Below are positions 10,811 through 22,335 of a stretch of DNA of 64,000 nucleotides, one piece after another (positions within the stretch are counted from its first letter, which is position 1; each line of letters opens with the position of its first letter). A program made the position numbers and the translations under genes. Origin of the DNA: Alligator mississippiensis (lineage: Eukaryota > Chordata > Crocodylia > Alligatoridae); contig NC_081824.1 in NCBI RefSeq assembly GCF_030867095.1, positions 344,218,203 to 344,282,202 of the forward strand, read 5' to 3'. Below the pieces are notes generated by a model that was not told the origin of the DNA, searched no databases, and was given only the letters and a program-made list of their open reading frames with translations.

Positions 10811-12964
10811 AAAAAACAAGACAGGTTGGGCCTCATCATCCAGTTGCAGTGCCAAGAATCCTCATGTTTTAGGAAGTCTTATGCTGCAAGTTCCCCTTTC
10901 AGTTTACTTCACAATACCTTGTATGTGTACCTATTCATTAAGTACTCCAAAGAAGTTATAGTTTAACTAGGGAGACTAAGGGAACTTAAGGTTTTATGTT
11001 AAAGAAACATATCATTTTAGCCATAGTGATAATGTTTTTGTAGATACTACTTTTTGCAACCTACTGCAAAATGTGACAATTTCTACATCCCTATCTTCAC
11101 AGAAGTTTGCAGGATACAATCAAATTGCTGGTTATTAGATTATTATAGAATTAGGAAAAGCTTGCTGTAAGGCACTAGAATCAGAGCACACCGTGAAAAG
11201 ACAGAGGCATCCCAGAATAGAATAAACAGCAACTTAGGAAAACTACAGGAAGCCAGAAGCCTACATTTATTAAGAGGAGGTAGAAGGAAACAAGCATAAC
11301 AATCTGGTTTATTCACAGTTGAGGAGCTTAGCATTAAAGTTGTATCAGCCAATGATGCAAGATCTATTAGAAACACAAGTACTATAGCACTACTTAAAAA
11401 TCATTAATGCTTTCTCCAAAAGCCAATGCCCTCAACATCACTTGTAAGATAACTAAAACTTTAAACTAGCCTCCCATTACCTTCAGTAAACCTGCTTTAT
11501 TCTGTCCCACACTTGTCAATATCTGTGTCCAGCTAAATACTTCTAGAAGATAGCTGACTCCTTTTTATCCTTCTTAGCTGCCTTTACTCCAGATCAGGTG
11601 ATCACAGGATTACTTATGGACTCTTCACACCATAAAAGGTAGTGTACTTGATTGGGAGGGAGAGGGAAACAGAAACAAATTATAAACACCTGAAAGATAA
11701 AGTGTCTTCACAAGGTAGAAAATTAGGACTAGGCATTCCAGGCTCTGTACTGATAATTCACTGTGATTTAAAACAAGGCACTTAACCACTCTGACCAAAG
11801 TATCACCATCCATAAAATGGATGAATGAATGAATTCCTGCTTGCTTCATTATGGTTTTGTGAGGGTTAACTAGCTAATAATTATAAAATATTTTAACTTC
11901 AAAGGTGAAAAATATTATATAGTTACTAAGTATTGTTTGATTGTGAAAAAACTTTAATTCTGTATATGTTGGCTTCAAAATTAAGGGAAAAATGAACTCA
12001 TATTAGTAAATCCAGATCTATTGTAGCTGAGCAAATGCCTTCAACTTATTTATAAAGATTCACTGATATTTTAAAGAAACGTATGTTTGTGAGCATCCCT
12101 CCCCTTTTGCGTTTGCTTTCTGGGATTCAAAAAGCATTCTCATTCCATCAAAATCTGTGCTGTATTGGTTTGAATGGTATTTCAGCTACAGATGATGAAT
12201 CAGATATTACAAATGCAGTTCTGCCTGGGTACTTAAGATTTAATTGATGGTTCAGGTAAAACAAATTGGAACAAACACCTAAGGCAGCAATGCTTACAAT
12301 CACTTACGCATGTTAATAGCTTTGGGCTATCCAAAAAAAGAATGTATGTGTATAAAATGGGACTAACATAGAGTTTCTGCACCTAAACTCAGTGGGTTCC
12401 TGGAAACCCTCACTCAGCTGCTACCAAACCCAGGAGGTGATTAACTGCTGAGGGGCCCCTCACTTTTTGATACAAAGGTTCTTAAACACCTGGAGCTGCA
12501 TCACTGTGCATACCCAAAACAACAACTGCTTCATTTTTGTCACAGCTGGACAACATGATGCCTGAAGTAGATCCATGAATTACTTTTCCTCCACCTAGCA
12601 CTCCTGATGGGCTCAATCCAGTATTCTTCACACACACTGGCAGGATCAGGATCCTTGTGGATCAATGTACTCATGGTCACTAATTTCTTCTAAAACATGG
12701 CCAGAGAAAGTGGTGGTGCCCATTTGTTAATTAATAACCTAGGGCAGCGGCTGGATCCAGCACAGCCCAGAGAATAGGGATCTTCTGAGGCATTTTGGCA
12801 GCAAGGGCCTTCAGTACTGTTCAGTGGTAGAGGGCTTTGTCTGTACCAGAGCCAAACAGCAAGGAAAAGTGGTGGGAAGAGTTGCAGTAGCAACAGTAGT
12901 CTGGTTGGAAGTGCCAGCTTTCCTGGGACCTGAGCTGAACTGGTTTTAACTGTCACTTGTTAAA
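10811..12964. other. Gene-free stretch with one MIR-like SINE
   Basis: The only recognisable part is a MIR-like fragment (about 11725-11870), described separately. The rest is AT-rich, with no coding frame and no clear transposon ends. Confidence 0.45.
11725..11870 (+). repeat. MIR-like SINE fragment
   Basis: Diverged but in order: 'GGCACTTAACCACTCTGACC', a 'CCATCCATAAAATGGAT' stretch and 'TTGTGAGGGTTAACTAG', which correspond to the MIR core, the CATCTGTAAAATGGG block and the GTGAGGATTAAATGAG end. Confidence 0.55.
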
Positions 12965-13021
12965 TGTTACCGATCACTTACCTAGTAATTAAAGCACTTG
13001 CTTGGGGAGGGAGACCCGGGT
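12965..13021 (+). repeat. tRNA-derived SINE fragment
   Basis: The words TAATTAAAGCACTTGCTTGG and GAGACCCGGGTGCAG resemble a tRNA-like SINE head with a degenerate B box (GGTTCAANTCC). It stops where the minus-strand CR1 tail begins at about 13026, as if that CR1 had inserted into it. Confidence 0.4.
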
Positions 13022-13025
13022 GCAG

Positions 13026-16000
13026 TTTCATAGTTGCATAGTAGCTAGGGTCAGGAGGGACCTGAACAGATCATCTAGCCTGACCCCCCTGACACAGGCA
13101 GGAATGAATGCTGGGTTCACAAGACCCCAGACAGGTGATTGTCCAACCTCCTCTTGAATTTGCCCAAGGTAGGGGCGAGGACCACTTCCCTGGGAAGTTG
13201 GTTCCAGATTTTGGCCACCCTAACTGTAAAATATTGCCTTCTGGTCTCTAACCTAAACCTATTCTCCATCAACTTATTACCATTGTTCCTTGTCACCCCA
13301 GGTGGTGCTGGGGAGAAAAGGGCTCTGCCTATTAGCTGTTGATCTCCCCTGATGAGTTTGTAGGCAGCCACCAGGTCCCCCCTCAGCCTCCTCTTGCTGA
13401 GGCTGAACAGGTTCAGCTCCTTCAGTCTCTCCTTGCAGGGCCTGTCCTGCTGCCCTCTCACCAAGCCGGTGGTCCTCCTCTGAACCCTCTCCAGGCTGGC
13501 CACATCCCTTTTGAAGTGCGGCACCCAGTACTGGATGCAGCACTCCAACGGCGAGTGGGTAAGGTAACTAGTAGGGTGAAAATGCTAGACTTTAGGAAAG
13601 CTGATCTCAATGCACTCAGGCGATTAGTCAAGGAAGCACTGCAGAGTAGGAGTTTTGATGGGATGGGAGCCCAAGAAGGGTGGCTGTGCCTAAAGGAAAC
13701 GATCCTTTGGGCACAAAGCAAGACGATCCCTGAGCGAGGCAAAAGAGGGAAAGGGGCCAGGAGGCTTCCATGGCTGACCAGAGAAATCCAGGGCAGCCTA
13801 AGGGCCAAAAGGGGAGCACATAAAAAGTGGAAACAGGGTGAGATCACTAAAGATGAATATACCTCCTCTGCTCGTGCTTGTAGGGAGGCAGTTAGGCGGG
13901 CCAAAGCTACCATGGAGCTGAGGATGGCAACCCAAGTAAAGGACAACAAGAAATTGTTTTTTAGATATATTGGGAGTAAAAGGAAGGCCCAGGGAGGAAT
14001 AGGACCCCTGCTAAATGGGCAGAAACAATTGGTGACAGACAGGGGGGACAAGGCTGAACTCCTCAACGAGTTCTTTGCCTCAGTGTTCCTAAGTGAGGGG
14101 CACGACAAGTCTCTCACTGGGATTGTAGAGAGGCAGCAGCAAGGTGCCAGACTTCCATGCGTAGATCCTGAGGTGGTACAGAGTCACTTGGAAGAACTGG
14201 ATGCCTTTAAGTCGGCAGGCCCGGATGGGCTCCATCCGAGGGTGCTGAAGGCACTGGCCGACATCATTGCAGAGCCACTGGCGGGAATATTCGAACTCTC
14301 GTGGCGCACGGGCCAAGTCCTGGAGGACTGGAAAAGGGCTAACGTGGTCCCCATTTTCAAGAAGGGGAGGAAGGAGGACCCGGGCAACTATAGGCCGGTC
14401 AGTCTCACCTCCATCCTTGGTAAAGTCTTTGAAAAAATTATCAAGGCTCACATTTGTGAGAGCCCGGCAGGGCAAATTATGCTGAGGGGAAACCAGCATG
14501 GGTTTGTGGCGGGCAGATCGTGCCTGACCAACCTAGTCTCTTTCTATGACCAGGTTATGAAACGCCTGGACACAGGAGGAGGGGTGGATGTCGTATACTT
14601 AGACTTCAGGAAGGCCTTCGATACGGTATCCCACCCCATACTGGTGAACAAGTTAAAAGGCTGCGATGTGGATGACTGCACAGTCCGGTGGGTGGCGAAT
14701 TGGCTAGAGGGTCGCACCCAAAGAGTCGTGGTAGATGGGTCGGTCTCGACCTGGAAGGGTGTGGGCAGTGGGGTCCCGCAGGGCTCGGTCCTGGGACCGA
14801 TACTCTTTAATGTCTTCATCAGCGACTTGGACAAGGGAGTGAAGTGTACTCTGTCCAAGTTTGCAGATGACACAAAGCTATGGGGAGAAGTGGACATGCC
14901 GGAGGGCAGGGAACAGCTGCAGGCAGACCTGGATAGGTTGGACAAGTGGGCAGAAAACAACAGGATGCAGTTCAACAAGGAGAAATGCAAAGTGCTGCAC
15001 CTAGGGAGGAAAAATGTCCAGCACACCTACAGCCTAGGGAATGACCTGCTGGGTGGCACGGAGGTGGAAAGGGATCTTGGAGTCCTAGTGGACTCCAAGA
15101 TGAACATGAGCCGGCAGTGTGACGAAGCCATCAGAAAAGCCAATGGCACTTTATCGTGCATCAGCAGATGCATGACGAATAGGTCCAGGGAGGTGATACT
15201 TCCCCTCTATAGGGCGTTGGTCAGACCGCAGTTGGAGTACTGCGTGCAATTCTGGGCGCCACACTTCAAGAAGGATGCAGATAACCTGGAGAGGGTACAG
15301 AGAAGGGCAACTCGTATGGTCAAGGGCCTGCAGACCAAGCCCTACGAGGAGAGACTAGAGAAACTGGACCTTTTCAGCCTCTGCAAGAGAAGGTTGAGAG
15401 GCGACCTTGTGGCTGCCTATAAGTTCATCACGGGGGCACAGAAGGGAATTAGTGAGGATTTATTCACCAAGGCGCCCCCTGGGGGTTACAAGAAACAATG
15501 GCCACAAGCTAGCAGACAGCAGATTTAGACTGGACATTAGGAAGAACTTCTTCACAGTTCGAGTGGCCAAGGTCTGGAACGGGCTCCCAAGGGAGGTGGT
15601 GCTCTCCCCTACCCTGGGGGTCTTCAAGAGGAGGTTAGACGAGTATCTAGCTGGGGTCATCTAGACCCAGCACTCTTTCCTGCTTATGCAGGGGGTCGGA
15701 CTTGATGATCTATTGAGGTCCCTTCCGACCCTAACATCTATGAATCTATGAACTGCGGCCTGATCAATGTCGCGTAGAGGGGGAGTATCACCTCTCTGGA
15801 CCGGCTTGAGATGCACCTTTGGATGCATGACAAGGTATGGCTGGCCTTGCTGGCTGTGGTCAGGCATTGGCGGCTCATGTTCATCTTGGAGTCAGTGATG
15901 ACTCCAGGATCCCTTTCCGCCTCTGTGCTTTCAAGAAGGGAACACCCCAGCTTGTATGTATGCTGTGGATTCCTTCTCCCAAGGTGCAGCACCCTGCATT

Positions 16001-16985
16001 TATCTACGTTGAACCCCATCCTATTCTCATCTGTCCACTTCTGTAGCCTGTCTAAATCTAGTTACAGCCTTTCTCTCCCTTCAAGTGTGTCCACCTCGCC
16101 CCACATCTTGGACAGCATGCTTTCCACCCCTTGTCCAAATCACTGATGATGTTAAACAGTGCGGGCCCGAGGACCGAGCCCTGGTGTACCCTACTGCTCA
16201 CATCTCACCAGGTTGAGTACAACTCGTCCACCACTACTCTCTGGGTGTGTCCCATCAGCCAATTTTTTACCCATCCAACTGTGTAGGCATCAATGCCACA
16301 GTCGCTTAATTTATTGATGAGGATGGGGTGAGAGACAGTGTCAAAGGCCTTCTTAAAGTCTATAAAGACTATGTCCACGGTGACACCATCATCCAAGGAT
16401 TTAGTTACTTGGTCATAAAAGGCAATCAGGTTGCTCAGGCAGGACCTGCCTTTGATGAACCCCTGCTGATTGCCCCTGAGCATGATCTCCCCTGCAGGCC
16501 GTCCACAGATGTGCTCCTTGATGATTCTCTCCAAGATCTTCCCGAGCACCGAGGTGAGGCTTACAGGCCTATAGTTACTTGGGTCCTCCTTCCTCCCTTT
16601 CTTGAAAATTGGGACCACATTAGCCAGTTTCCAATCCCCCGGCACCTGGCCAAATGACCACGAATGCTCATACAACCAGGCCAAGGGCTCCGTGATGACC
16701 CTTGCCAGCTCCCTCAACACCCTTGGGTGGAGGGCATCTGGACCTGCAGATTTAAAAATGTCTAGCCCTTCCAGAAAATCCCTAACTACATCTGCACTGA
16801 TTGAAGGCCTGACAGAGCTATCCCCGAGATTGTCCCTACCTCTGGTAGGTGGGATGTCCATGTCCCAGTCCCTGTTCAAGACCTCTCTGTTTCTCCTTTC
16901 TTTCAGAAAGCATGCACTAACTGTCAGTGCAGAGGCTATTCTGGGAAAAGGCACTCTGCATACTTCCTGCTGAAGCTGTTCCACC
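13026..16985 (-). mobile_element. Older CR1 LINE on the minus strand, split by a younger CR1
   Basis: Two pieces of one element. The 3' UTR and ORF2 end lie at 13026-13549 (CIQYWVPHFKRDVASLERVQ; FTVRVAKIWNQLPREVVLAP). The reverse-transcriptase part lies at 15751-16985, with NYRPVSLTSVLGKI, FIDFKKAFDTVSHPILINKL and a 260-residue open frame at 16205-16987. The pieces rejoin exactly in the 'LIRPQ | LECCIQYW' block when the plus-strand CR1 between them is removed. The endonuclease part and the 5' UTR are missing (5' truncation). The reverse-transcriptase stretch has frame breaks around 15740-16200, so the copy is dead. Its 3' UTR matches the fragment at 21655-21940. Confidence 0.9.
13550..15750 (+). 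mobile_element. Young 5'-truncated CR1 LINE with nearly open ORF2
   Basis: About 2.2 kb covering the linker, reverse transcriptase and C-terminus of ORF2 plus the short 3' UTR. One frame stays open from the 5' boundary to 15528. Motifs in order are [55 protein letters not shown] and the catalytic FADDTKLW (FADD at 14860-14871). The C-terminal block follows in another frame (15407-15664: RNFFTV-type [12 protein letters not shown]). One extra base near 15480, compared with the copy at 58 kb, accounts for the shift. The 3' end is TCTATGAATCTATGA. The bases AAC on both sides (13547-13549 and 15751-15753) may be the target duplication. It lacks the endonuclease part, so it cannot move by itself. 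Confidence 0.93.
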
Positions 16986-19186
16986 ATTTAGAACAGAATT
17001 AAAGTGTCATTAGGCTAGAGAAAGCAAGCAGTCAGAGGAAAGGAATACAATTTCAGACACACCACTGTCCTCAGCATTTCCTCATTAATTTTGTATTGTT
17101 TTGACATGTATTAAATAACTATTATGTACTGTACACAAATTCCTAATTATTTGTAACCACACTGTAACTATACTTCAGAATGCCTATATTTAAATACTAT
17201 ATGAATGTGTGTGTGTATGCACATACATATATACATGTGCACATATGAATATATGTAGGTCTATTATTGGGATTACATATTTTATAAAGCACTGACATTG
17301 TTTATATTGATTATTTGTTATCATGTACAGTGATATTGAAAGAACAAGTAACAGACTAGGGAAAGGTGCATGAGCAGACATGCTAGAGGAGAAGTAAAGG
17401 GTATGTTATGGTTATTCTTATTTTAAAAAAGGAACAAAGGGGAAAGGGATGACCAAAGAGGGGAAAATCAGAAGAATCCAAACATTAATAAATTTATATA
17501 GATAACTCCAGGAAAAGGGCTTGTGTCTCCAAAACCATATCTTGGGTATTTATATTGTGATGCACAGTTGTTTTCCCTGGTGGCCTGGATTATCTGGTCA
17601 TCGCCATTTTCAGCTGGCTTTGGGCAGCTTCCTATTGAACAAACTGGCTGCTCTAGATACCACTCAAAATTGCCTGTTTCTTCCCATGCTATGTATAGGG
17701 AGCAGATGCACCTAGCATAGGGTTCTGGAGCCTATTCTAAAGAGCATAGGCTCCTTGGCAGATCTAGCCCTTTACCCATTTGAGCCCTGTTCATGCAAAC
17801 ACCTGTAGAAGCTCTTAACTTTGTTGCTTCCAGATGTCCTACTGAAATCAATTAAATTGTTCAGAGTAATAAGATTAAGCACCTCTGTATGCGTTTGCAG
17901 GATCAAAGATGACTTGAAGAATCAAGAGTTGGGCATAGAACTTAGAATGAGGTAGGTAATATTTTCATAATCTTTGAAGTCTTTTCTCTCCTCTCCATAA
18001 CCTCATTGTTCTTTTTTGGAGTTTATTAAGGCCAGGTGATAGCAGTTTCTCTGAATTAATGCTCTGAAACAATAGTTATTGAGCTAGCCATTGCTGAAGA
18101 GTTAAAGACAAGCGGGAAGGGAGAGTGCTCTACTACTTTAGAGGTGTATTAGTCTGAAATGTAGATTACAATATGCTGAAAGGGGGGAGCTCTCTAAAAA
18201 GGTAACTTATTAGTGGACTATAGAACTTCCAAGCATACTGTAATTGCTCATATTCTAGTATGTTGTCTTTTGATATTTTTTATAAACTTCTATTTTCTTC
18301 TAAGACTAGAACTTCTCTGTGTGTGTGACTTTCATCACAAAACATTGTTTTTGTTCAGGTGTAAATGTTATTAAGTGTAACTAATGAATTATGAGAATAT
18401 AATATTGAAAAAAATAGAAGAAAAATGCTGCTTTACTGCTTTGAAACACTAAGTATAACTTCCTCTATAAAAAAAGATTGCTCCCAGATGGCTTTTTTTT
18501 TCCTGAGGACTTCTACAAGGTACTGCTGACTAGCAAGTAGGGGAGAAAAAAAAACATGGTTACTCTTGAGGATAATGGTAGTTAAAAAACAAGTGTTAGA
18601 ACTACAAGGCAATCTGTTCTCAGACCAACTCTATCAGGAGACTTATGAGAAGATTGATCAGAGCAGCCCTTCTAACAAGGAAACATTCTTGCCCTTGAGA
18701 GATAATGGGGGAGGTAAACTCTCTTTGAATAAACACATGTCTTTCTAGTAACAAAACTACCAATGTGATAGGATTCTGTGGTATAAGCTGCTCAAAGATT
18801 GCAGATAAAGAACCAGTCAGTATTACTTTAAGAAAAGAACAAACAAGAAAATCCAGCAATAATAACAATGCCCCCATTCCTCAAAAACTTATTACTAATA
18901 CTGGCATATAACAATATCCAGGACAAAAGGACAGAAAAGGATAGTAGTTGGTTTGTGAATAGCTTCCAGGTTGTGGAATTTAGGGGGAGTCTTTTTCCCA
19001 CTTCTCTTTCAAAGTACAAAAATAAGGTCTTTCAAAAAAATAACAACACCCCCCCAGTGGTTTGGGTTTACAAACATTTGTCTGTACTGTGTGAGATCTG
19101 GCTTCAGAGTGTGAACTCCACTCAGACTCCCCTCCATCCCAAGTTGGAACCATAATCACTGGACTAGTTAATATAGGGCATCTCTG
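16986..19186. other. Gene-free stretch with a TG/TA microsatellite
   Basis: AT-rich DNA. A TGTG/CATA/TATA-rich microsatellite lies at about 17205-17262. The sentence-like block at 17780-17910 resembles an ancient, unclassified amniote repeat. No exon was recognised on either strand. Confidence 0.45.
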
Positions 19187-19455
19187 ATTCATAGATTGTA
19201 GAGTCGGAAGGGACCACAATGCACCGTCGTGTCTGACCCCCTGCCCCTGGCAGGAAAGAGGACCGAGGTCAGATGACCCCAGCCAGGTGACTATCTAGCC
19301 TCCTCTTGAAGACCTCCAAGCTAGGTGATAGCACCACCTCTCTTGGAAGCCCATTCCAGATCCTGGCCACCCTTACTGTGAAAAATGTCTTCCTAATATC
19401 TAACCTAAATCCACTCTCAACTAGTTTGCAGCTGTTATTCCTAGCATTTGTACTT
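19187..19455 (-). mobile_element. CR1 LINE 3' end
   Basis: Reversed, it reads as the last part of ORF2 ([26 protein letters not shown]; 'GGAATGGGCTTCC' block) followed by a 3' UTR with 'GGGGTCAGACACGACGG' and 'CTACAATCTATGAATC' at its tip. Both ends of the block fit a 5'-truncated insertion. Confidence 0.85.
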
Positions 19456-20394
19456 GAGGAAACTCCCCCTGACTAAAACAATGTCAAAACCAGCATAGGG
19501 CTGATAGTAAAACTGTACTGGAAAGGACTACCTGGTTTATCTAGGAGTAGAGGCATTGCCAACATATCACTCAGCTAGTCTGACCACCTGCTTACCCAGG
19601 CAATGATTAGAACTTACCCATGCAAGTAGGAATAGACTGAAAGTCAGACTATCCATTTTGTGTGGATGAGAGATTTTTAAAACTACTATGGTTCCAATTT
19701 GTAAAGCAAAATACTATTCAATTCCCCAAAACCCTTTTGCAATTTCTCATTTGATATCAGTCCAAAGGCTTTACTTGAATAGTAAAACATGTTGTTCCAA
19801 ATTCATCCTTGTTTTTAGCATCTTATTAAAAAAAAAACTGCAAAAAATTTGCTTCAAATATCACTTAATTGCAGAAGAGAAATGGAAAAAAAAAATTGTC
19901 ACCAAAACCAAGATCCCCACAGAAAGTGATAGCGTTGATGAGAGCATGCCCTAATGTGGGGCAACAGCAATGTTTCACTGATGATTTATGTAAAGTTTTT
20001 GTTGTGGGGGGAAGAGGTAAGTGGTATCAGTTCCTAAGGTTTCTTTTTCCTTGCCTAGCTGTCCTTCAGATCAAATCTCACAAGCTCTCTATCCCCACCC
20101 AGCACGATGACCATTTATCATGGCTGAACTCTAACGGATGATTCACACGGGCAAAGTGTAGAAAAAAAAAAAACAGTTGTGCCCCAATTGTTCTTCTGGA
20201 CATAACAGTATGTATTAAATGTTGCCTGGTACTATGTATAACTAGTTGATAAATGAATAGAATATTGTAAAAAAGAATGGCTGGGATTTCTTCCCCCACT
20301 CTTTTGATTAAGAATTGGGAAGGCAGGGGGGAGGTTCCTGGGGCTTGATGCTTTGAGTAATTATTTCCATATCCTCTCCCTCAGCTGAGTAAAC
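19456..20394. other. Upstream region of the third H2A-like sequence
   Basis: No coding sequence. Immediately before the start codon there is a good splice acceptor, ATATCCTCTCCCTCAG (ending 20384), which parallels the acceptor-like sequences before the other two H2A genes. The first part of the stretch holds nothing recognisable. Confidence 0.4.
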
Positions 20395-20820
20395 ATGCCA
20401 TCAACTGGCAAAAAAACAAAACAAGCTATGGCTATAAGAACAAGCAAGACTGCAAGAGCTGGTCTGCAGTTTCCAGTGGGGTGAGTCCATAGGCTTCTCA
20501 GAAGAGGGCACTATGCTCAGAGAATTGGTACTGGAGCTGCTGTATACCTGGCTGCAGTGCTGGAGTATCCAAGCGCTGAAATACTGGAACTGGCAGGAAA
20601 AACTGCCAGTACAAATGGGAGAGTCAGGGTTATGCCAAGGCACATTGAACTGGCGGTAAGGAATGATGAAGAGCTGAACAAGCTGTTTGCAAGTGTGACC
20701 ATTGCAGAAGGAGGCATTTTACCAAACATTCTAGCCCAACTTCTTCCCAAGAGAACTTCTGAAGTCCCTTCAGCAGGAAAGGAGGCTGCCCCTTCTCAGA
20801 AAAAATCCAGTAACAACTGA
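20395..20820 (+). pseudogene. Histone H2A-like gene with one in-frame stop
   Basis: From ATG at 20395 the frame reads like an H2A for 142 codons to TGA at 20818-20820, without any frameshift. Codon 30 (20482-20484) is TGA where the relatives have Arg ([14 protein letters not shown]), most simply a CGA-to-TGA change. Without that stop it would be a 141-residue H2A. After the stop the fold is still clear: [47 protein letters not shown], and acidic-patch residues are kept. It differs more from the other two ([27 protein letters not shown]) and lacks an SQE tail, ending SQKKSSNN. A short product could start inside, but helix 1 would be lost. Either a recent pseudogene or a polymorphic null allele; a sequencing error is possible. 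Confidence 0.85.
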
Positions 20821-20964
20821 CCTATGAAAAAATGTATACTTCCTCCCTGCCTGGAATGCTTTATTTATGTATGTGGTTCTCTCGTTAATTAATATGTGCC
20901 ATATGCAAGTTGCATTTATATATTCAAATGAATTATTTTAAATCAAATTTTCTTTAACTTTTGA

Positions 20965-20970
20965 AATAAA
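20965..20970 (+). promoter_or_regulatory. Poly(A) signal AATAAA for the broken H2A
   Basis: Located 145 bp after the stop at 20820, at a distance similar to the signals of the two intact paralogues. It suggests the locus once made, or still makes, a polyadenylated transcript. Confidence 0.45.
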
Positions 20971-21654
20971 CTCATATTAAAGGGTATGTACCATTATCTG
21001 TACTTCTGTCCATTAATTCAATAATCTATCTTCCCTCTCCCCTCTTTGCCCCCCAGCATGTTTTGTCTTGAATTTAAACAATGCAAACTTGAATCTTTTG
21101 TAGTAATATTGAAACAGTTATACTAGGAGAAAAGTCCGAATATGGCTTGGATTGCAAGATTTATTCAGTGTCCTCTTGGGGTGAGGTGAGAGGTATTTAA
21201 TAGAATAAAGCATGCAAATAGGAGTACCTTCAGTGGAGCAAATGGTATAAGAATACCTGTTTCCTGTGAGCAGGTTATCTTGGGTAATCCTGTTTACCGA
21301 GGGACTTGGCCAGGATATTTATTTTATTTCTTGAAGTGGATTTTCAGAGGATGGAGGTTCTCTCCATTTGCCATTCATAGGTTATGTTTCTTGACCAAAT
21401 CAGAAAAGCTTTGATAGTGCTGCTGGCCTACAAAGTTGCCCAGTAAAGTTGGAAAGTTTGTTCCAGCGAGGGATGTTGTGATGCTGAACTAACTTGAAAA
21501 CTGAAAGGGGGCCTGGGTTTGTTCTCTCTTATCAACTGAATTATTTCAGTGTTATACATTGGGAGTAAATCTGTATTGAGCAGCCTGTTGCCTTGCAGAG
21601 TACAATAGTGGTAGTGAAACAAAAGTGGGGACTTGAGTATAAAAAGAATGACTT
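20971..21654. other. Gene-free stretch
   Basis: Nothing recognised on either strand. Confidence 0.4.
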
Positions 21655-21940
21655 CATAGTTTCATAGTAGCTAGGGTCAGGAGGGACCTGAACAGATCAT
21701 CTAGCCTGATCCCCCTGCCACAGGCAGGAATGAAAGCTGGGTTCACAAGACCCCAGACAGGCGATCATCCAACCTCCTCTTGAATTTGCCCAAGGTAGGG
21801 GCAAGGACCACTTCCCTGGGAAGTTGGTTCCAGATTTTGGCCACCCTAACTGTAAAATATTGTCTTCTGATCTCTAACCTAAACCTATTCTCCATCAGCT
21901 TATTACCATTGTTCCTTGTCACCCTTGTTCCTTGTCGTGT
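21655..21940 (-). mobile_element. CR1 LINE 3' end
   Basis: Nearly the same sequence as 13026-13300: the reverse strand reads NKLMENRFRLEIRRQYFTV and KIWNQLPREVVLAPTLGKFK, then the 3' UTR with 'CAGGTCCCTCCTGACCCTA'. It is cut off after the 'VTRNNGNK' block. At the cut end a 15-bp word (TTGTTCCTTGTCACC) is doubled. Confidence 0.9.
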
Positions 21941-22169
21941 GAGGAGCATCCTTGATGTGCCCTATCTTTAAATGGGGGATAAAATCAAAATAGCATTGCC
22001 AACATTACTGAGGTATGTTGTCTCGTCACTTAGACCAGGCCTCTTACAGTTACAAAATATGAAGTTGTACTATTTTTATGTATGTGTTACGATGTGATCT
22101 GTGGCAAGCCCCTGTATAAGCATCCACTTTGATATTGCATCAGAATTAGTCTAAATGTGTGCATGTAGA

Positions 22170-22335
22170 CTGTGATGTAGGTTATAGCTGTGTTGGTCTA
22201 AGGACAACCTAGGCAGACAAGGTTCTTTGGGTAAATCTGATATCTTTTATTAGACCAAAGCAAATAGTTGGAACATTCTTCTTAGCAAGTTTTTTTGGGT
22301 ATAAATACCCTTCATCAGGCTGAGGAAGCATCTGC
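22170..22335. repeat. Interspersed repeat of the 'cttcatcagg' family
   Basis: Contains GTTATAGCTGTGTTGGTCTA, TCTTTTATTAGACCAA and CCCTTCATCAGG in order. The same set of words occurs at 33478-33567 plus 34798-34860. This is a common reptile interspersed repeat; I cannot name its class with certainty. Confidence 0.6.

Noticed and set aside
20482-20484. TGA as selenocysteine or programmed read-through
   Set aside because: The relatives have Arg there, H2A has no selenocysteine forms, and no SECIS-like structure was seen; a nonsense change is simpler.
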